A stretch of DNA of 43,874 nt from an uncultured Chloroflexota bacterium (GCA_903864435.1 CAIPFY010000358.1:1-43874), one strand, 5' to 3'; numbered from the stretch's first letter, positions 17,452 to 27,762 are shown. Notes: a model not told the origin generated them from the sequence alone. Made by a program: numbers and translations.

Positions 17452-18894
17452 ATGTCAACACAAGTATCTAGCAGCAGCCCACGCACGTTGTTCGACAAGG
17501 TGTGGAGCAATCATATTGTTCGTCCACAGACACCGGATACTCCGGCTGTGCTGTACATTGACCTGCATCTGGTTCATGAAGTTACGTCTCCGCAGGCGTT
17601 TTCGGTGCTGCGCGAACGCGGCCTGAAGGTGCGCCGTCCGGATCGCACGATGGCGACGATGGATCACAGCACGCCGACGACGCCGCGCAACGCTGAAGGC
17701 ATCATTCCGGTGACGGATGCGATGGCTTCGGCGCAGTTGGATGTGATGCGCAAAAACTGCGCGGACTTTGGTATCCCACTTTATGATCTGGGAACCGCGA
17801 AACAAGGCATCGTGCATGTGATCGGGCCGGAGCAGGGGTTCACCCAGCCGGGTATGACGATTGTGTGCGGCGACAGCCATACCAGCACGCACGGCGCGTT
17901 CGGTGCGCTGGCTTTTGGCATCGGCACAAGTGAAGTGTCACATGTGCTGGCAACCCAGTGCTTGCTCCAGAATCGCCCGCAGACGATGGCGGTGCGCGTA
18001 GATGGTCGCTTGCGCGCGGGCGTGACTGCGAAGGACATCATTCTGGCGATCATCGCCAAGATTGGTGTGGGCGGCGGCACGGGCTATGTGTTCGAGTATA
18101 TGGGCGAGGCGATCCGTGCGTTGAGCATGGAAGGCCGTATGACCATTTGCAATATGTCTATCGAAGGTGGCGCACGGGCGGGTATGGTCGCTCCTGATGA
18201 TATCACCTTCAACTACGTGGCAGGCCGTCCGGCTGCGCCGAAGGGTGCAGATTGGGATCAGGCGGTAGCCGCATGGCGCACGCTGCCCACTGACGAGGGT
18301 GCGACCTTCGACAACGAAGTGGTGTTGGACGCGAATACGTTGACGCCGATGATTACCTACGGGACAAATCCCGGCATGGGCATGGCGATCAATGCGAATG
18401 TGCCTGACCCCGATAAACTGAGCGATGTGAGTCAGAAGATGGCGCTGGATAAGGCGCTGAAGTATATGGCGCTGCAACCCGGTCAGAAACTGCTGGGCAA
18501 GCCGGTGGATGTGGTGTTCATCGGAAGCTGCACCAATTCGCGCATCACCGATTTGCGGGAAGCCGCCAAGTTCATTCAGGGGCGCAAGGTGGCTGATAAT
18601 GTGCGCGTGATGGTGGTTCCGGGTTCGCAACTGGTGAAGGTGCAGGCCGAAGCCGAAGGGCTGGACAAGATTTTCCGCGAGGCGGGTGCGGAATGGCGCG
18701 AGGCCGGATGCTCGATGTGCATCGCCATGAACGGCGATCAGCTTCAGCCGGGGCAGTACGCGGTGAGTACCAGCAACCGCAACTTTGAAGGCCGGCAGGG
18801 TAAGGGTGGACGCACGTTCCTCGCCAGCCCGCTGACCGCCGCAGCCACAGCCGTGACGGGGGTTATCACTGACCCGCGAGAGATGGTGAACTAA
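17452..18894 (+). CDS. leuC: 3-isopropylmalate/citramalate dehydratase, large subunit
   Basis: Aconitase-family subunit with a [4Fe-4S] cluster, isomerising 2- to 3-isopropylmalate, and very likely citramalate to methylmalate for the CimA route. The 480-residue protein has [31 protein letters not shown] and cluster ligands C360 (GSCTNSR), C420 and C423 (CSMC). Its small subunit starts one base after the stop. The length matches the bacterial LeuC type rather than the shorter archaeal HacA type. Confidence 0.96.
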   Translation: MSTQVSSSSPRTLFDKVWSNHIVRPQTPDTPAVLYIDLHLVHEVTSPQAFSVLRERGLKVRRPDRTMATMDHSTPTTPRNAEGIIPVTDAMASAQLDVMRKNCADFGIPLYDLGTAKQGIVHVIGPEQGFTQPGMTIVCGDSHTSTHGAFGALAFGIGTSEVSHVLATQCLLQNRPQTMAVRVDGRLRAGVTAKDIILAIIAKIGVGGGTGYVFEYMGEAIRALSMEGRMTICNMSIEGGARAGMVAPDDITFNYVAGRPAAPKGADWDQAVAAWRTLPTDEGATFDNEVVLDANTLTPMITYGTNPGMGMAINANVPDPDKLSDVSQKMALDKALKYMALQPGQKLLGKPVDVVFIGSCTNSRITDLREAAKFIQGRKVADNVRVMVVPGSQLVKVQAEAEGLDKIFREAGAEWREAGCSMCIAMNGDQLQPGQYAVSTSNRNFEGRQGKGGRTFLASPLTAAATAVTGVITDPREMVN

Positions 18895-18895
18895 G

Positions 18896-19504
18896 ATGGA
18901 ACCGATCAAGACATTTTCTGGAACGATGGTTCCGCTGCCGAACAATGATATTGACACCGACCAGATCATTCCGGCGCGTTACCTGAAAGTGACCGATAAG
19001 AACGGTCTGGGCGCGGCCTGCTTCTCGGACTGGCGTTATAACTCCGATGGATCGCCCAAGCCGGAATTTCCGCTGAATCAGCCGCAGTATCAAGGCGCGG
19101 CGGTACTGATTGGCGGGCACAACTTCGGGTGCGGGAGTTCGCGTGAACATGCGCCGTGGGCGCTGGTGGGCGCGGGCTTTAAGGCCGTTGTGAGTACCTA
19201 TTTTGCCGACATCTTCAATGGCAACGCACTGAAGAATGGTCTGCTGCCGATTGTGGTGGATGCCGAAACCCATCAGCAGTTGATTAGTTTGTCGTCGGAA
19301 GACCCCAATGCAGAGGTTAGCGTGAATCTGGAAGATCAGACGCTGACTCTGCCGGATGGTCGCGCTGTGAAATTCCCTGTTGACCCGTTCTCGCGCTACT
19401 GCCTGTTGAACGGTGTGGATCAGCTGGGATTTCTCTTTGGCCTTGATAGCACAATCAACCAGTATGAACAAGCAAATCCGGCGCGTGTGATGACATCCGC
19501 CTGA
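18896..19504 (+). CDS. leuD: 3-isopropylmalate/citramalate dehydratase, small subunit
   Basis: Swivelling-domain partner of LeuC. The 202-residue protein shows NNDIDTDQIIPARYLK near the N-terminus and the substrate loop GHNFGCGSSREHAPWAL in the middle, both hallmarks of LeuD. Its ATG is one base past the leuC stop, so the two subunits should be made together. cimA follows after 15 bases with AAGGAG. Confidence 0.96.
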   Translation: MEPIKTFSGTMVPLPNNDIDTDQIIPARYLKVTDKNGLGAACFSDWRYNSDGSPKPEFPLNQPQYQGAAVLIGGHNFGCGSSREHAPWALVGAGFKAVVSTYFADIFNGNALKNGLLPIVVDAETHQQLISLSSEDPNAEVSVNLEDQTLTLPDGRAVKFPVDPFSRYCLLNGVDQLGFLFGLDSTINQYEQANPARVMTSA

Positions 19505-19519
19505 TAAGGAGCTGTACTC

Positions 19520-21109
19520 ATGAATGTTGCCATCTACGATACCACTCTGCGTGATGGCACGCAGCGCGAGGGCATCTCGCTCTCGGTTGCCGACAAGATC
19601 AAGATCGCTAAGTTGCTCGATCAGTTCGGCGTTGCTTACATCGAAGGCGGTTGGCCGGGGTCAAACCCGAAGGATGCCGCTTTTTTCGAGGCGGCCAAAA
19701 CCCTTGACTTGCAGCACGCCAAGATTGCGGCTTTCGGTTCCACCTGCCGGAAGGAAAGCGACCCGGCTAGTGACCCGAACATCATGGCGCTGGTAGATGC
19801 GCAGACGCCGGTGGTGACGGTGGTGGGCAAGACTTCGATGCTGCACGTCAAAGATGTGCTGCAAACTACCCCTGAAGAAAACCTGCGTATGATCCGCGAG
19901 AGTTTGCGTTACCTGAAAAGCCTCGGCAAAGAAGTCATCTACGATGCCGAACACTTTTTTGACGGGATCAAGCTGGACATGGAATACGCGCTGGATACCA
20001 TCGAAGCGGCGGTAGAAGGCGGCGCGGATTCGGTTGTGCTGTGCGATACCAACGGCGGTTCGCTGCCGTGGGAAATCACACATTTCGTCAACGCGGTGAA
20101 GGACTCTTTCCCGTCTGTGTCCATCGGTATTCACACGCATAACGATGGCGAGCTGGCGGTGGCGAACACGCTGGCGGCAGTACAGGCCGGTGCGACGCAG
20201 GTGCAGGGGACGATCAACGGGTACGGGGAACGCTGCGGGAATGCCAATTTGTGCAGTATCATCCCTGATCTTGAACTGAAGATGGGCTACAAATGCTTGC
20301 CGGAACCGGCTCATTTGCGGCATCTGACCACACTTTCGCGCACAGTGGCGGAGATTGCCAACCTGTCGCCGGATAACCATCTGGCGTATGTGGGCAAGAG
20401 CGCCTTTGCGCATAAGGGCGGCATTCATGTGGCGGCCATTCGCCGGAATGTGGATAGTTACCAGCATATTGACCCGTCGCGGGTGGGCAATGAGATGCGT
20501 GTGCTGGTTTCCGACCTGTCGGGGCAGGGCAACCTGTTGAGCAAGGCGGAAGAATTCGGGATGGATGTTTCCCGTGATGAGGCGCTGCGCGTGCTGGACG
20601 AGGTGAAGCGGTTGGAAAATGAAGGCTTCGTGTTTGAAGGCGCAGAGGCTTCGGTGGCGATTCGCTTGCATCGTTCCAAACCGGGTTATAAGCCGATTTT
20701 CAGCCTGATTGATTTCACGGTGATGGTGGCTGAACGGGATGGGCATCAGGTGTCGCAGGCGATGGTGAAGTTGGATGTGGAAGGCGACATCGTGCATACC
20801 GCTGCGGAAGGGAACGGGCCGGTGAACGCGCTCGATCTCGCGCTGCGGAAGGCGCTGCTGCCGCGTTACCCGCAACTGGCGGATTTCCAACTGGCGGATT
20901 ACAAGGTGCGTATCCCCGATGGCAACAACGGCACGGCGGCGACCACGCGGGTTTTGATTGACACGCAGATGGGGACGCAGCGTTGGAGTACAGTCGGTGC
21001 TGGCACGAATATCATCCAGTCTAGCTGGTTGGCGCTGGTCGATTCGGTGGAATACGGGATTGCGCTAGGTAAGCCCGAACCGATAGCTGACGCAGGGGCT
21101 TCCGACTAG
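19520..21109 (+). CDS. cimA: (R)-citramalate synthase
   Basis: Condenses pyruvate and acetyl-CoA to citramalate, which LeuCD and LeuB turn into 2-oxobutyrate for isoleucine without threonine deaminase. The 529-residue protein has YDTTLRDGTQREGISLS at the N-terminus, where the TQ-REG variant and IEGGWPGSNPKD separate CimA/LeuA2 from true LeuA. HTHND is the metal site, and a C-terminal LeuA-type regulatory domain is present. The location between leuD and leuB fits a shared enzyme set. Homocitrate synthase is excluded by the neighbourhood and by these motifs. Confidence 0.93.
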   Translation: MNVAIYDTTLRDGTQREGISLSVADKIKIAKLLDQFGVAYIEGGWPGSNPKDAAFFEAAKTLDLQHAKIAAFGSTCRKESDPASDPNIMALVDAQTPVVTVVGKTSMLHVKDVLQTTPEENLRMIRESLRYLKSLGKEVIYDAEHFFDGIKLDMEYALDTIEAAVEGGADSVVLCDTNGGSLPWEITHFVNAVKDSFPSVSIGIHTHNDGELAVANTLAAVQAGATQVQGTINGYGERCGNANLCSIIPDLELKMGYKCLPEPAHLRHLTTLSRTVAEIANLSPDNHLAYVGKSAFAHKGGIHVAAIRRNVDSYQHIDPSRVGNEMRVLVSDLSGQGNLLSKAEEFGMDVSRDEALRVLDEVKRLENEGFVFEGAEASVAIRLHRSKPGYKPIFSLIDFTVMVAERDGHQVSQAMVKLDVEGDIVHTAAEGNGPVNALDLALRKALLPRYPQLADFQLADYKVRIPDGNNGTAATTRVLIDTQMGTQRWSTVGAGTNIIQSSWLALVDSVEYGIALGKPEPIADAGASD

Positions 21110-21163
21110 CATGTTTTGAGGGTGGCGTGAGAAAAGCCACGCGCACACCCATTCAGGATCATT

Positions 21164-21190
21164 ACGGGCTGGTCTACTCCAGCCCGTTTT
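21164..21190 (+). terminator. Intrinsic terminator between cimA and leuB
   Basis: ACGGGCTGG (21164-21172), loop TCTACT, CCAGCCCGT (21179-21187) and T to 21190. A weaker stem, GGGTGGCGTG with CCACGC and CACCC, precedes it (about 21120-21150). leuB, 19 bases away, would therefore be reached only by read-through. A 22-codon GTG frame (21127-21195) crosses this hairpin and stops on the leuB ribosome site. Confidence 0.8.
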
Positions 21191-21208
21191 CATGAGGAGA
21201 ATGCAGAG

Positions 21209-22270
21209 ATGAAAGCTACGATTACCGTATTGCCGGGTGACGGCATCGGCCCGGAAGTAACCTCACAGGCGGTGGAGGTTCTTTCAAAGGTCGCGTCCAA
21301 GTTCGGGCATGAGTTCGCCTTTAACGAGGCGCTGATGGGCGGTTGCGCGATTGACCAGACGGGCAGCGCGTTGCCGGATGAAACCATTCGCACGGCTGAA
21401 AGCAGCGATGCGATTCTGCTGGGCGCGGTGGGTGGGCCGAAGTGGTCAGACCCGACGGCGAAGGTGCGCCCGGAGGATGGGCTGCTCAAGATTCGCAAGC
21501 ATTTTGACCTGTTCGCCAACCTGCGTCCGGTGAAAGCGTATCCGGCGCTGGCACAGCACACCCCTCTGCGGCCTGACCTGCTGGAGAATGTGGATATGCT
21601 GTTCGTGCGCGAACTGACCGGTGGGATTTACTTTGGCCCGCGTCAGGAGCAGGGCGATGGCGATAGCGCCTATGATACCGAGCTGTACACCACGCCGGAG
21701 GTGGAACGTGTGGCGCATGTGGCCTTCCGCGCTGCACAGGGGCGGCGCGGTAAGTTAGCATCGGTGGATAAGGCGAACGTGATGGCGAGTATGCGCCTGT
21801 GGCGGCGCACGGTGGTGCGTGTTCATGAGGATTATCAGGATGTGGCGCTAGAGCATGTGCTGGTGGATGCCTGCGCGATGTACCTGATGACCCGTCCGGC
21901 GAGTTTCGATGTGCTGGTTGCCCCGAATATGTTCGGTGACATCCTGAGCGACGAGGCGTCGGTGCTGGCGGGTTCGCTGGGGATGCTGCCCTCGGCTTCG
22001 CTGGGTTCGGCTAAGTTCGGCCTGTATGAGCCGATTCACGGTTCAGCGCCGGACATTGCCGGACAGGGCAAGGCCAACCCGACAGGCACGATTTTGAGCG
22101 CGGCGCTGCTGCTGCGCTACAGCCTCGGACTGGAACAGGAAGCGCAGGCGGTGGAACGGGCTGTCGAAGCGGCGCTGGCTTCGGGCGCACGCACAGCGGA
22201 TATTGCGCCGCGTGGTGGCAGTTTCACCAGCACTACCGAGTTCACGCAGACGATTCTGGGCGCACTCTAG
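21209..22270 (+). CDS. leuB: 3-isopropylmalate dehydrogenase
   Basis: NAD-dependent oxidative decarboxylation of 3-isopropylmalate, and probably of 3-methylmalate made by the CimA route. The 353-residue protein begins [21 protein letters not shown], has the [12 protein letters not shown] substrate loop with R and E conserved, [12 protein letters not shown] with the Mg-binding aspartates, and [14 protein letters not shown] for NAD binding. GAGGAG is nine bases upstream. It closes the BCAA supercluster and is followed by a hairpin. Confidence 0.96.
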   Translation: MKATITVLPGDGIGPEVTSQAVEVLSKVASKFGHEFAFNEALMGGCAIDQTGSALPDETIRTAESSDAILLGAVGGPKWSDPTAKVRPEDGLLKIRKHFDLFANLRPVKAYPALAQHTPLRPDLLENVDMLFVRELTGGIYFGPRQEQGDGDSAYDTELYTTPEVERVAHVAFRAAQGRRGKLASVDKANVMASMRLWRRTVVRVHEDYQDVALEHVLVDACAMYLMTRPASFDVLVAPNMFGDILSDEASVLAGSLGMLPSASLGSAKFGLYEPIHGSAPDIAGQGKANPTGTILSAALLLRYSLGLEQEAQAVERAVEAALASGARTADIAPRGGSFTSTTEFTQTILGAL

Positions 22271-22286
22271 GCGCTCTGTGTTTGAC

Positions 22287-22320
22287 AGCCCGCTTTCTCT
22301 TTCATCGGGGAAAGCGGGCT
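22287..22320. other. Hairpin between convergent leuB and the Clp-N/kinase gene
   Basis: AGCCCGCTTTC (22287-22297) pairs perfectly with GAAAGCGGGCT (22310-22320). Neither strand has a T run after it, so it may act as a Rho-assisted or mRNA-end hairpin for both converging genes. Confidence 0.55.
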
Positions 22321-22331
22321 ACCCCGCGAGT

Positions 22332-24362
22332 TTAGAGTTTCTTATCGCGCCGTTTATCGCGCAGGGTGAAGTTTTCTTCATCGGAGAGTAGTTCGGTTTT
22401 GGGTGGCGTCAAACCGGGGACGCTGAATACGAAGCGGTCGGTCATTGGCACCGATGGATCGGCGGAGGGTTTTTCGCCTGACGGATTTTCTTGATTGAGT
22501 ACTTCATGGATTGCCAAGCCAGAGAGCAGGAACATCAATCGCCGCCCACCGAGCGGCATGGATTTCCATGTGATCGCCCGCAGGGCGCAGAGCGCAACCG
22601 CAATAAAATATTCCGACCAGTCATCAGGGGTGGTCAGGCATTCGCGGGCAATATCCCGGATGGTGCTGACGGTGGACATGGCGGAGAGCAGGCTGATGTT
22701 TTCGAGGGGCATGGGCTGCCGGTTGCTGATGGCGGCCACGCAAGCGAGTATTTGGCGGGCGATGTCCCAGCGAACGCCTGCCAGCGGCATAACGCCATCG
22801 CCGAGCATACTGATTTCCAGCGATGCCCAATCGAACAGGGTATGACCATCACGGGTTTGCCCGAAGTCAATCAGCCATAGGCTCTGGTTCGGGCCGGCGA
22901 TAATATTCCCCAAGTGCATATCCCCGTGAATTTTGCTCATTGAGCCGTTGACATAGCGTTCCAACATGTCCTCGTAAAGCAGGATGGGGTTGGGGAGTTG
23001 AAGATCACCACAGGGGATGGTGCGGGCGCTGAAATCGAAATCTGGTTCGAGTTCGACCATTGCATCAGCCATCATTTCGAGGCGCGTTTTCCAGACCTTG
23101 CCTACAACGCGGTCGAGCGTTTGCCCGCGATAGTAGGTTTGCTTCTCGAAATTGCAACCGCGCACATCAATTCGGTAGGCGCGTTTGTCGGCTTCGGCAC
23201 CGTATCCGGCAGCGAGTTTGAGTACGCCATTGTCGCGGTCAATGCGCTGCACGACAAAATTTTCGATCACAATCGGGTCGCCGCACTGAAGGAATTTCAT
23301 TTTGGTGTTCAGGCGGGCGCGATTGACCGGAACGCGCAGCGAGAACGGGTTCGCCGGAAGTTCTTCCGGTTCACACACATCAATCGTTAATACGGGCGGC
23401 ATCAGCCAATCATATTCTTGCCACGCTTGAAAGCGGTAGGGGCGCTTTTGCTGCCACCATGCGCGGCGAAATTGTTCATATAGTTCGCGGTGAAGCATGC
23501 CGCCCAAGCCGCCCGTGCCGAGCATCTGGACACGGGTGCGCAGATCGAGAGGCGGTGCGCCGCCACTGGCGACGAGCGTGTACTTGAGGCCAGCCAAGCG
23601 CGAGGATTCGGGGGCGACGGGGCGATCTTCCAAGCGGGCGGTTTGCAGGGGCAGCGCCATTTTAACAAAGGACTCGTAACGCTGGTATTCGTCTAAAATA
23701 TTGTCGGACTGATCTATTTTGACTACTACTGCCGAATCTTCGCGGCCATCGGCCTGAATGGGCGTGACGACCAGAATCAGGGCGTTGCGGAATCCGGTTA
23801 AGCGGCGGTCTACCCGGATGCGGGTGTATTCGTTGAAGATGCGGCGCAGCACGAAAAGCTGTTCACCGTCAATGGACTCGTGCGGATCGAATAGGTCGCC
23901 AAATTCCACGCGAATATCCAGCGGTTGCGAGTCGCGGATGGGGGTGTAGGTTTGGGCGCTTTTGATGAGCTTTTCGATGTCCACATTCAGGCGCTTCAGC
24001 ACACGAATGGGCAGGCTGTCGCGTTCGGCAAGAATGGCGGACAGGATTTCACGTTCGGTGCTTTCGGGGAGTTCGGCATCGGCGGCGAGGTCATTGGCGA
24101 TGTCGAGGATAATCAGTGTGCGCGGGGTGTAAGGAATGCCCACCCATAGGCGCTGTGCGGTTCCTTTTTCAGCGCGGCGGCGCACTGCGTCCATGACGTA
24201 TTCGGCATGAAGCCCCTGTTCTTCGAGCAAACTGGCTGTAATGCCCCCCCGAATTTGAAGCATGGCGATGAACAGATGCTCAACGCCCAGATAGTGATGT
24301 TGTAGCTGTACTGATTCTTGCCGTGCATTTGCGAGAATATCGCGGATCGGGATGAGTGCCAT
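22332..24362 (-). CDS. Clp-N repeat domain fused to an APH/kinase-like phosphotransferase
   Basis: A 676-residue protein of unknown role. Residues about 5-67 and 78-137 look like the two helical repeats of the Clp N-domain, the substrate/adaptor-binding part of ClpA/B/C (ILANARQESVQLQHHYLGVEHL is cut here at residue 30; the second begins near YTPRTLIILDIAN). No AAA+ module follows. Instead residues about 190-620 resemble an aminoglycoside-phosphotransferase-like kinase: VVVKI with K215, HGDMHLGN with catalytic D481 and N486, and LIDFG with metal-binding D499. All key kinase residues are present, so it is probably active. The C-terminal 50 residues look disordered. The FHA gene ends three bases upstream. 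Substrate unknown; it could phosphorylate a small molecule or proteins recognised by the Clp-N part. Confidence 0.75.
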   Translation of the reverse strand: MALIPIRDILANARQESVQLQHHYLGVEHLFIAMLQIRGGITASLLEEQGLHAEYVMDAVRRRAEKGTAQRLWVGIPYTPRTLIILDIANDLAADAELPESTEREILSAILAERDSLPIRVLKRLNVDIEKLIKSAQTYTPIRDSQPLDIRVEFGDLFDPHESIDGEQLFVLRRIFNEYTRIRVDRRLTGFRNALILVVTPIQADGREDSAVVVKIDQSDNILDEYQRYESFVKMALPLQTARLEDRPVAPESSRLAGLKYTLVASGGAPPLDLRTRVQMLGTGGLGGMLHRELYEQFRRAWWQQKRPYRFQAWQEYDWLMPPVLTIDVCEPEELPANPFSLRVPVNRARLNTKMKFLQCGDPIVIENFVVQRIDRDNGVLKLAAGYGAEADKRAYRIDVRGCNFEKQTYYRGQTLDRVVGKVWKTRLEMMADAMVELEPDFDFSARTIPCGDLQLPNPILLYEDMLERYVNGSMSKIHGDMHLGNIIAGPNQSLWLIDFGQTRDGHTLFDWASLEISMLGDGVMPLAGVRWDIARQILACVAAISNRQPMPLENISLLSAMSTVSTIRDIARECLTTPDDWSEYFIAVALCALRAITWKSMPLGGRRLMFLLSGLAIHEVLNQENPSGEKPSADPSVPMTDRFVFSVPGLTPPKTELLSDEENFTLRDKRRDKKL

Positions 24363-24365
24363 AGC

Positions 24366-24731
24366 TTACGTTAATGTGCTTTCGTTTTGAATACGCATCC
24401 ATGTGTGTCCGACACGGAACATTTCACCCGGTTCGATGGGGATGGTTCCTGTGACGCGGGCATCCTCATCTCCGGCTTCGACGAATGTGCCATTGGTGCT
24501 TTTCAGGTCTTGCAGCCACCAGCGTTCCTGTTCCCAGCGCAGATAGGCGTGCAGACGGCTCACAAAGCTGTCGTTGCGAAGGCAGAGATCACTATCTTCC
24601 CGACGTCCGATGCTGATGAGCCAACGATTGGCTTCGGTTTCCCACTGACCGTCACTGTTGTCTGTGCGGTAGTGCAGTTGCAGGCCATCATCCACACCGC
24701 TCATAATCATCAGATCGAGCATCAGCTTCAA
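24366..24731 (-). CDS. Small FHA-domain protein
   Basis: A 121-residue protein that is almost entirely one forkhead-associated domain, which binds phosphothreonine. The signature is complete: SIGRREDSDLCL, VSRLHAYLRW and DLKSTNGTFVEAG, in that order from about residue 40. No membrane segment is seen. The start is a TTG at 24731 with GGGAG nine bases upstream; ATG 24722 is an alternative. It is the first gene of a two-gene operon, three bases before the Clp-N/kinase gene. The pairing suggests phospho-dependent recruitment, but partners are unknown. Confidence 0.85.
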   Translation of the reverse strand: MKLMLDLMIMSGVDDGLQLHYRTDNSDGQWETEANRWLISIGRREDSDLCLRNDSFVSRLHAYLRWEQERWWLQDLKSTNGTFVEAGDEDARVTGTIPIEPGEMFRVGHTWMRIQNESTLT

Positions 24732-24766
24732 AACGTATCACTCCCGGCTCATTTTGCTTACAGGTT

Positions 24767-24772
24767 ATTATA
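24767..24772 (-). promoter_or_regulatory. Candidate -10 box of the FHA/Clp-N-kinase operon
   Basis: Perfect TATAAT on the minus strand, about 36 bases before the FHA start. The -35 region is weak. It is divergent from the SAM riboswitch promoter at 24796-24824. Confidence 0.5.
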
Positions 24773-24795
24773 CTCGAAAATCGGCTTCCAATGGC

Positions 24796-24824
24796 TTGCC
24801 CTTTGCACGAATGTGTGCTACTAT
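24796..24824 (+). promoter_or_regulatory. Candidate promoter of the SAM riboswitch transcript
   Basis: TTGCCC, 17 bases, then TACTAT (24819-24824); four of six matches in each box. Transcription would start near 24831, shortly before the aptamer. Confidence 0.55.
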
Positions 24825-24846
24825 CCTCAATAATTGCATATCTTCA

Positions 24847-24949
24847 CTCTTATGAAGAGCGGTTGAGGGAACGGCCCTTTGAAACCGCGGCAACCTCCAC
24901 TTTGTGGGAAGGTGCCAAGTCCGTCGGCAGTATTGCTGGCAGATAAGAG
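24847..24949 (+). ncRNA. SAM-I (S-box) riboswitch aptamer
   Basis: P1 is CTCTTAT (24847-24853) with ATAAGAG (24943-24949). Between them are the S-box landmarks GAAGAGCGGTTGAGGG, GGCCC-TTTGAAACCGCGGCAACC and GGTGCCAAGTCC in the expected order, so the core binds S-adenosylmethionine. Two terminators follow, so SAM should switch transcription off. It controls the cystathionine gamma-synthase gene. The CGCCTGA / TCAGGTG stem downstream of P1, extended by AGAG/CTCT, may be part of the antiterminator, but the exact switch is not resolved. Confidence 0.95.
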
Positions 24950-24987
24950 CGAACGCCTGAAATGTTTGACACTCAGGTGCGCACTCT

Positions 24988-25012
24988 AAGACTTCAAGCC
25001 GAAGTCTTTTTT
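24988..25012 (+). terminator. Riboswitch terminator 1
   Basis: AAGACTTC, loop AAGCC, GAAGTCTT, then further T to 25012. It lies 38 bases past the aptamer and is the likely SAM-controlled terminator. Confidence 0.88.
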
Positions 25013-25026
25013 GTTAGCAGACTCCG

Positions 25027-25057
25027 ACCCGATGTGATAAGCCGCATCGGGTTTTTT
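25027..25057 (+). terminator. Riboswitch terminator 2
   Basis: ACCCGATGTG (25027-25036), loop ATAAGC, CGCATCGGGT (25043-25052), then T to 25057. It is a second strong terminator 14 bases after the first and just before the AGGAGG of the next gene. Confidence 0.85.
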
Positions 25058-25089
25058 ATTGTGAGGTCTTGTTCACAGGAGGAAATGCG

Positions 25090-26340
25090 GTGACTCTACA
25101 TGATCTGGATAAGCACCTAGGCAATCTCTCGGATGACCCATCAGCGAACAAAGAACCGGGTGGCAGCACCCGTTCGGTGCATGGTGGAACCAAGCGCCGC
25201 AAGGCTTTCAACAGTTTGAATACGCCGATTGTCCAAACGGCTACCTACACGTTTGGCGATACGCAAGAACTGATTGACTTCATGGAGCGCAAGACGTGGG
25301 GCGATGGCGACGACCGTGAAGAATACGGGCGCTATGGAAACCCGACAGTCTCGGCGGTGGAACGTAAGCTGGCGGCGCTGGATGCGGGTGAGGATGCGGT
25401 GCTGTACGCTTCGGGCATGGCGGCGGTCACTTCGATTCTGCTGTCCATTCTGCCGTCGGGCGCACATATCATCATGACGGATGACTGTTACCGGCGCACA
25501 CGGCAGTTTGCGCTGACGTTTCTGAAACGCTTCGGCATCGAAACGACGGTTGTGCCGATGGGCGATTATGACGCGATGGAAGCGGCGATCATCCCCAAAA
25601 AGACGCGCTTCATCATCTCCGAAAGCCCGACCAACCCGTACCTGCGCGTGGCTGATCTGGAGCGCATCGGGCGCATCGGCAAGAAGCATCGTGTTCTGAC
25701 GCTGATTGACAGCACGTTCGCCACACCCATCAACCAGCGCCCGCTGGAATGGGGGATTGATTTCGTGGTGCATAGCGCGACCAAGTACCTGTCCGGTCAC
25801 AATGACCTGCTGGCCGGCGTGGTGGTGGGGAAGGGCGACCGGATTAAGGCGCTGCGGGATGCGCGTGGCGTGCTGGGCGGGATTGTTGACCCGCAGAACG
25901 CTTACCTGCTGGATCGGGGTATTAAGACGCTGGGTGTGCGCGTAGATCAGCAGAACCGTACCGCGCTGGCGGTGGCACGTTTCCTCGAATCGCATTTGCA
26001 CATCGAACGGGTGTGGTATCCCGGTTTGCCCTCGCACCCGGAATACCGGATTGCAGCGGCGCAGATGACCGGATTCGGCGGCGTGGTGAGCTTCGAGGTG
26101 GCGGGCGATCTGAAGGCGACCAGCAAGTTCATTGATCGGCTGAAGATTCCGTATATCGCGCCGAGTCTGGGCGGGGTGGAAAGCCTGATCGAGCAGCCCG
26201 CGCTGATGAGCTACTACGAAAAGACCACCGAGGAACGTCTGGCACTGGGCATCAAGGATAATCTGGTGCGATTTGCGATTGGCATCGAAGATACCGACGA
26301 TATTCTGAACGATCTGGATCAGGCGCTGTCGGTGGTCTAG
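25090..26340 (+). CDS. metB: Cystathionine gamma-synthase, plant-like (Cys/Met PLP family)
   Basis: PLP enzyme expected to join cysteine with an activated homoserine to give cystathionine for methionine synthesis. The 416-residue protein has SVHGGTKRRKAF, the RYGNPT motif, DSTFATPINQ, and the PLP lysine K232 in HSATKYLSGHND. Long stretches near the end (PGLPSHPEYRIA, KIPYIAPSLGGVESL, ALGIKDNLVRFAIG) recall plant cystathionine gamma-synthase, which uses O-phosphohomoserine. The start is GTG 25090, seven bases after AGGAGG. Regulation by the SAM riboswitch supports a methionine role over cystathionine gamma-lyase. An O-acetylhomoserine sulfhydrylase remains possible. Confidence 0.85.
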   Translation: MTLHDLDKHLGNLSDDPSANKEPGGSTRSVHGGTKRRKAFNSLNTPIVQTATYTFGDTQELIDFMERKTWGDGDDREEYGRYGNPTVSAVERKLAALDAGEDAVLYASGMAAVTSILLSILPSGAHIIMTDDCYRRTRQFALTFLKRFGIETTVVPMGDYDAMEAAIIPKKTRFIISESPTNPYLRVADLERIGRIGKKHRVLTLIDSTFATPINQRPLEWGIDFVVHSATKYLSGHNDLLAGVVVGKGDRIKALRDARGVLGGIVDPQNAYLLDRGIKTLGVRVDQQNRTALAVARFLESHLHIERVWYPGLPSHPEYRIAAAQMTGFGGVVSFEVAGDLKATSKFIDRLKIPYIAPSLGGVESLIEQPALMSYYEKTTEERLALGIKDNLVRFAIGIEDTDDILNDLDQALSVV

Positions 26341-26365
26341 CGCAGTTCAGACTTTTCCATGCAGC

Positions 26366-26394
26366 AAAACAGGGGCCGAGCGCCCCTGTTTTTT
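26366..26394. terminator. Bidirectional terminator between metB and thrC
   Basis: AAAACAGGGGC pairs with GCCCCTGTTTT over a 5-base loop, with a T run on the plus strand and the matching run on the minus strand. It ends both convergent genes. Confidence 0.92.
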
Positions 26395-26415
26395 ATTGTT
26401 GCGTGGGAATGCGGG

Positions 26416-27708
<1,293 letters not shown>

Positions 27709-27762
27709 TCGTATTTGCACCCAAGATGTTCCGTTCACGACGCGCCGCAAGGATAACAACTT

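Noticed and set aside
19661-20890. 409-codon minus-strand frame opposite cimA
   Set aside because: It lies wholly within cimA, is very rich in His, Arg and Gln, and has no recognisable domain.
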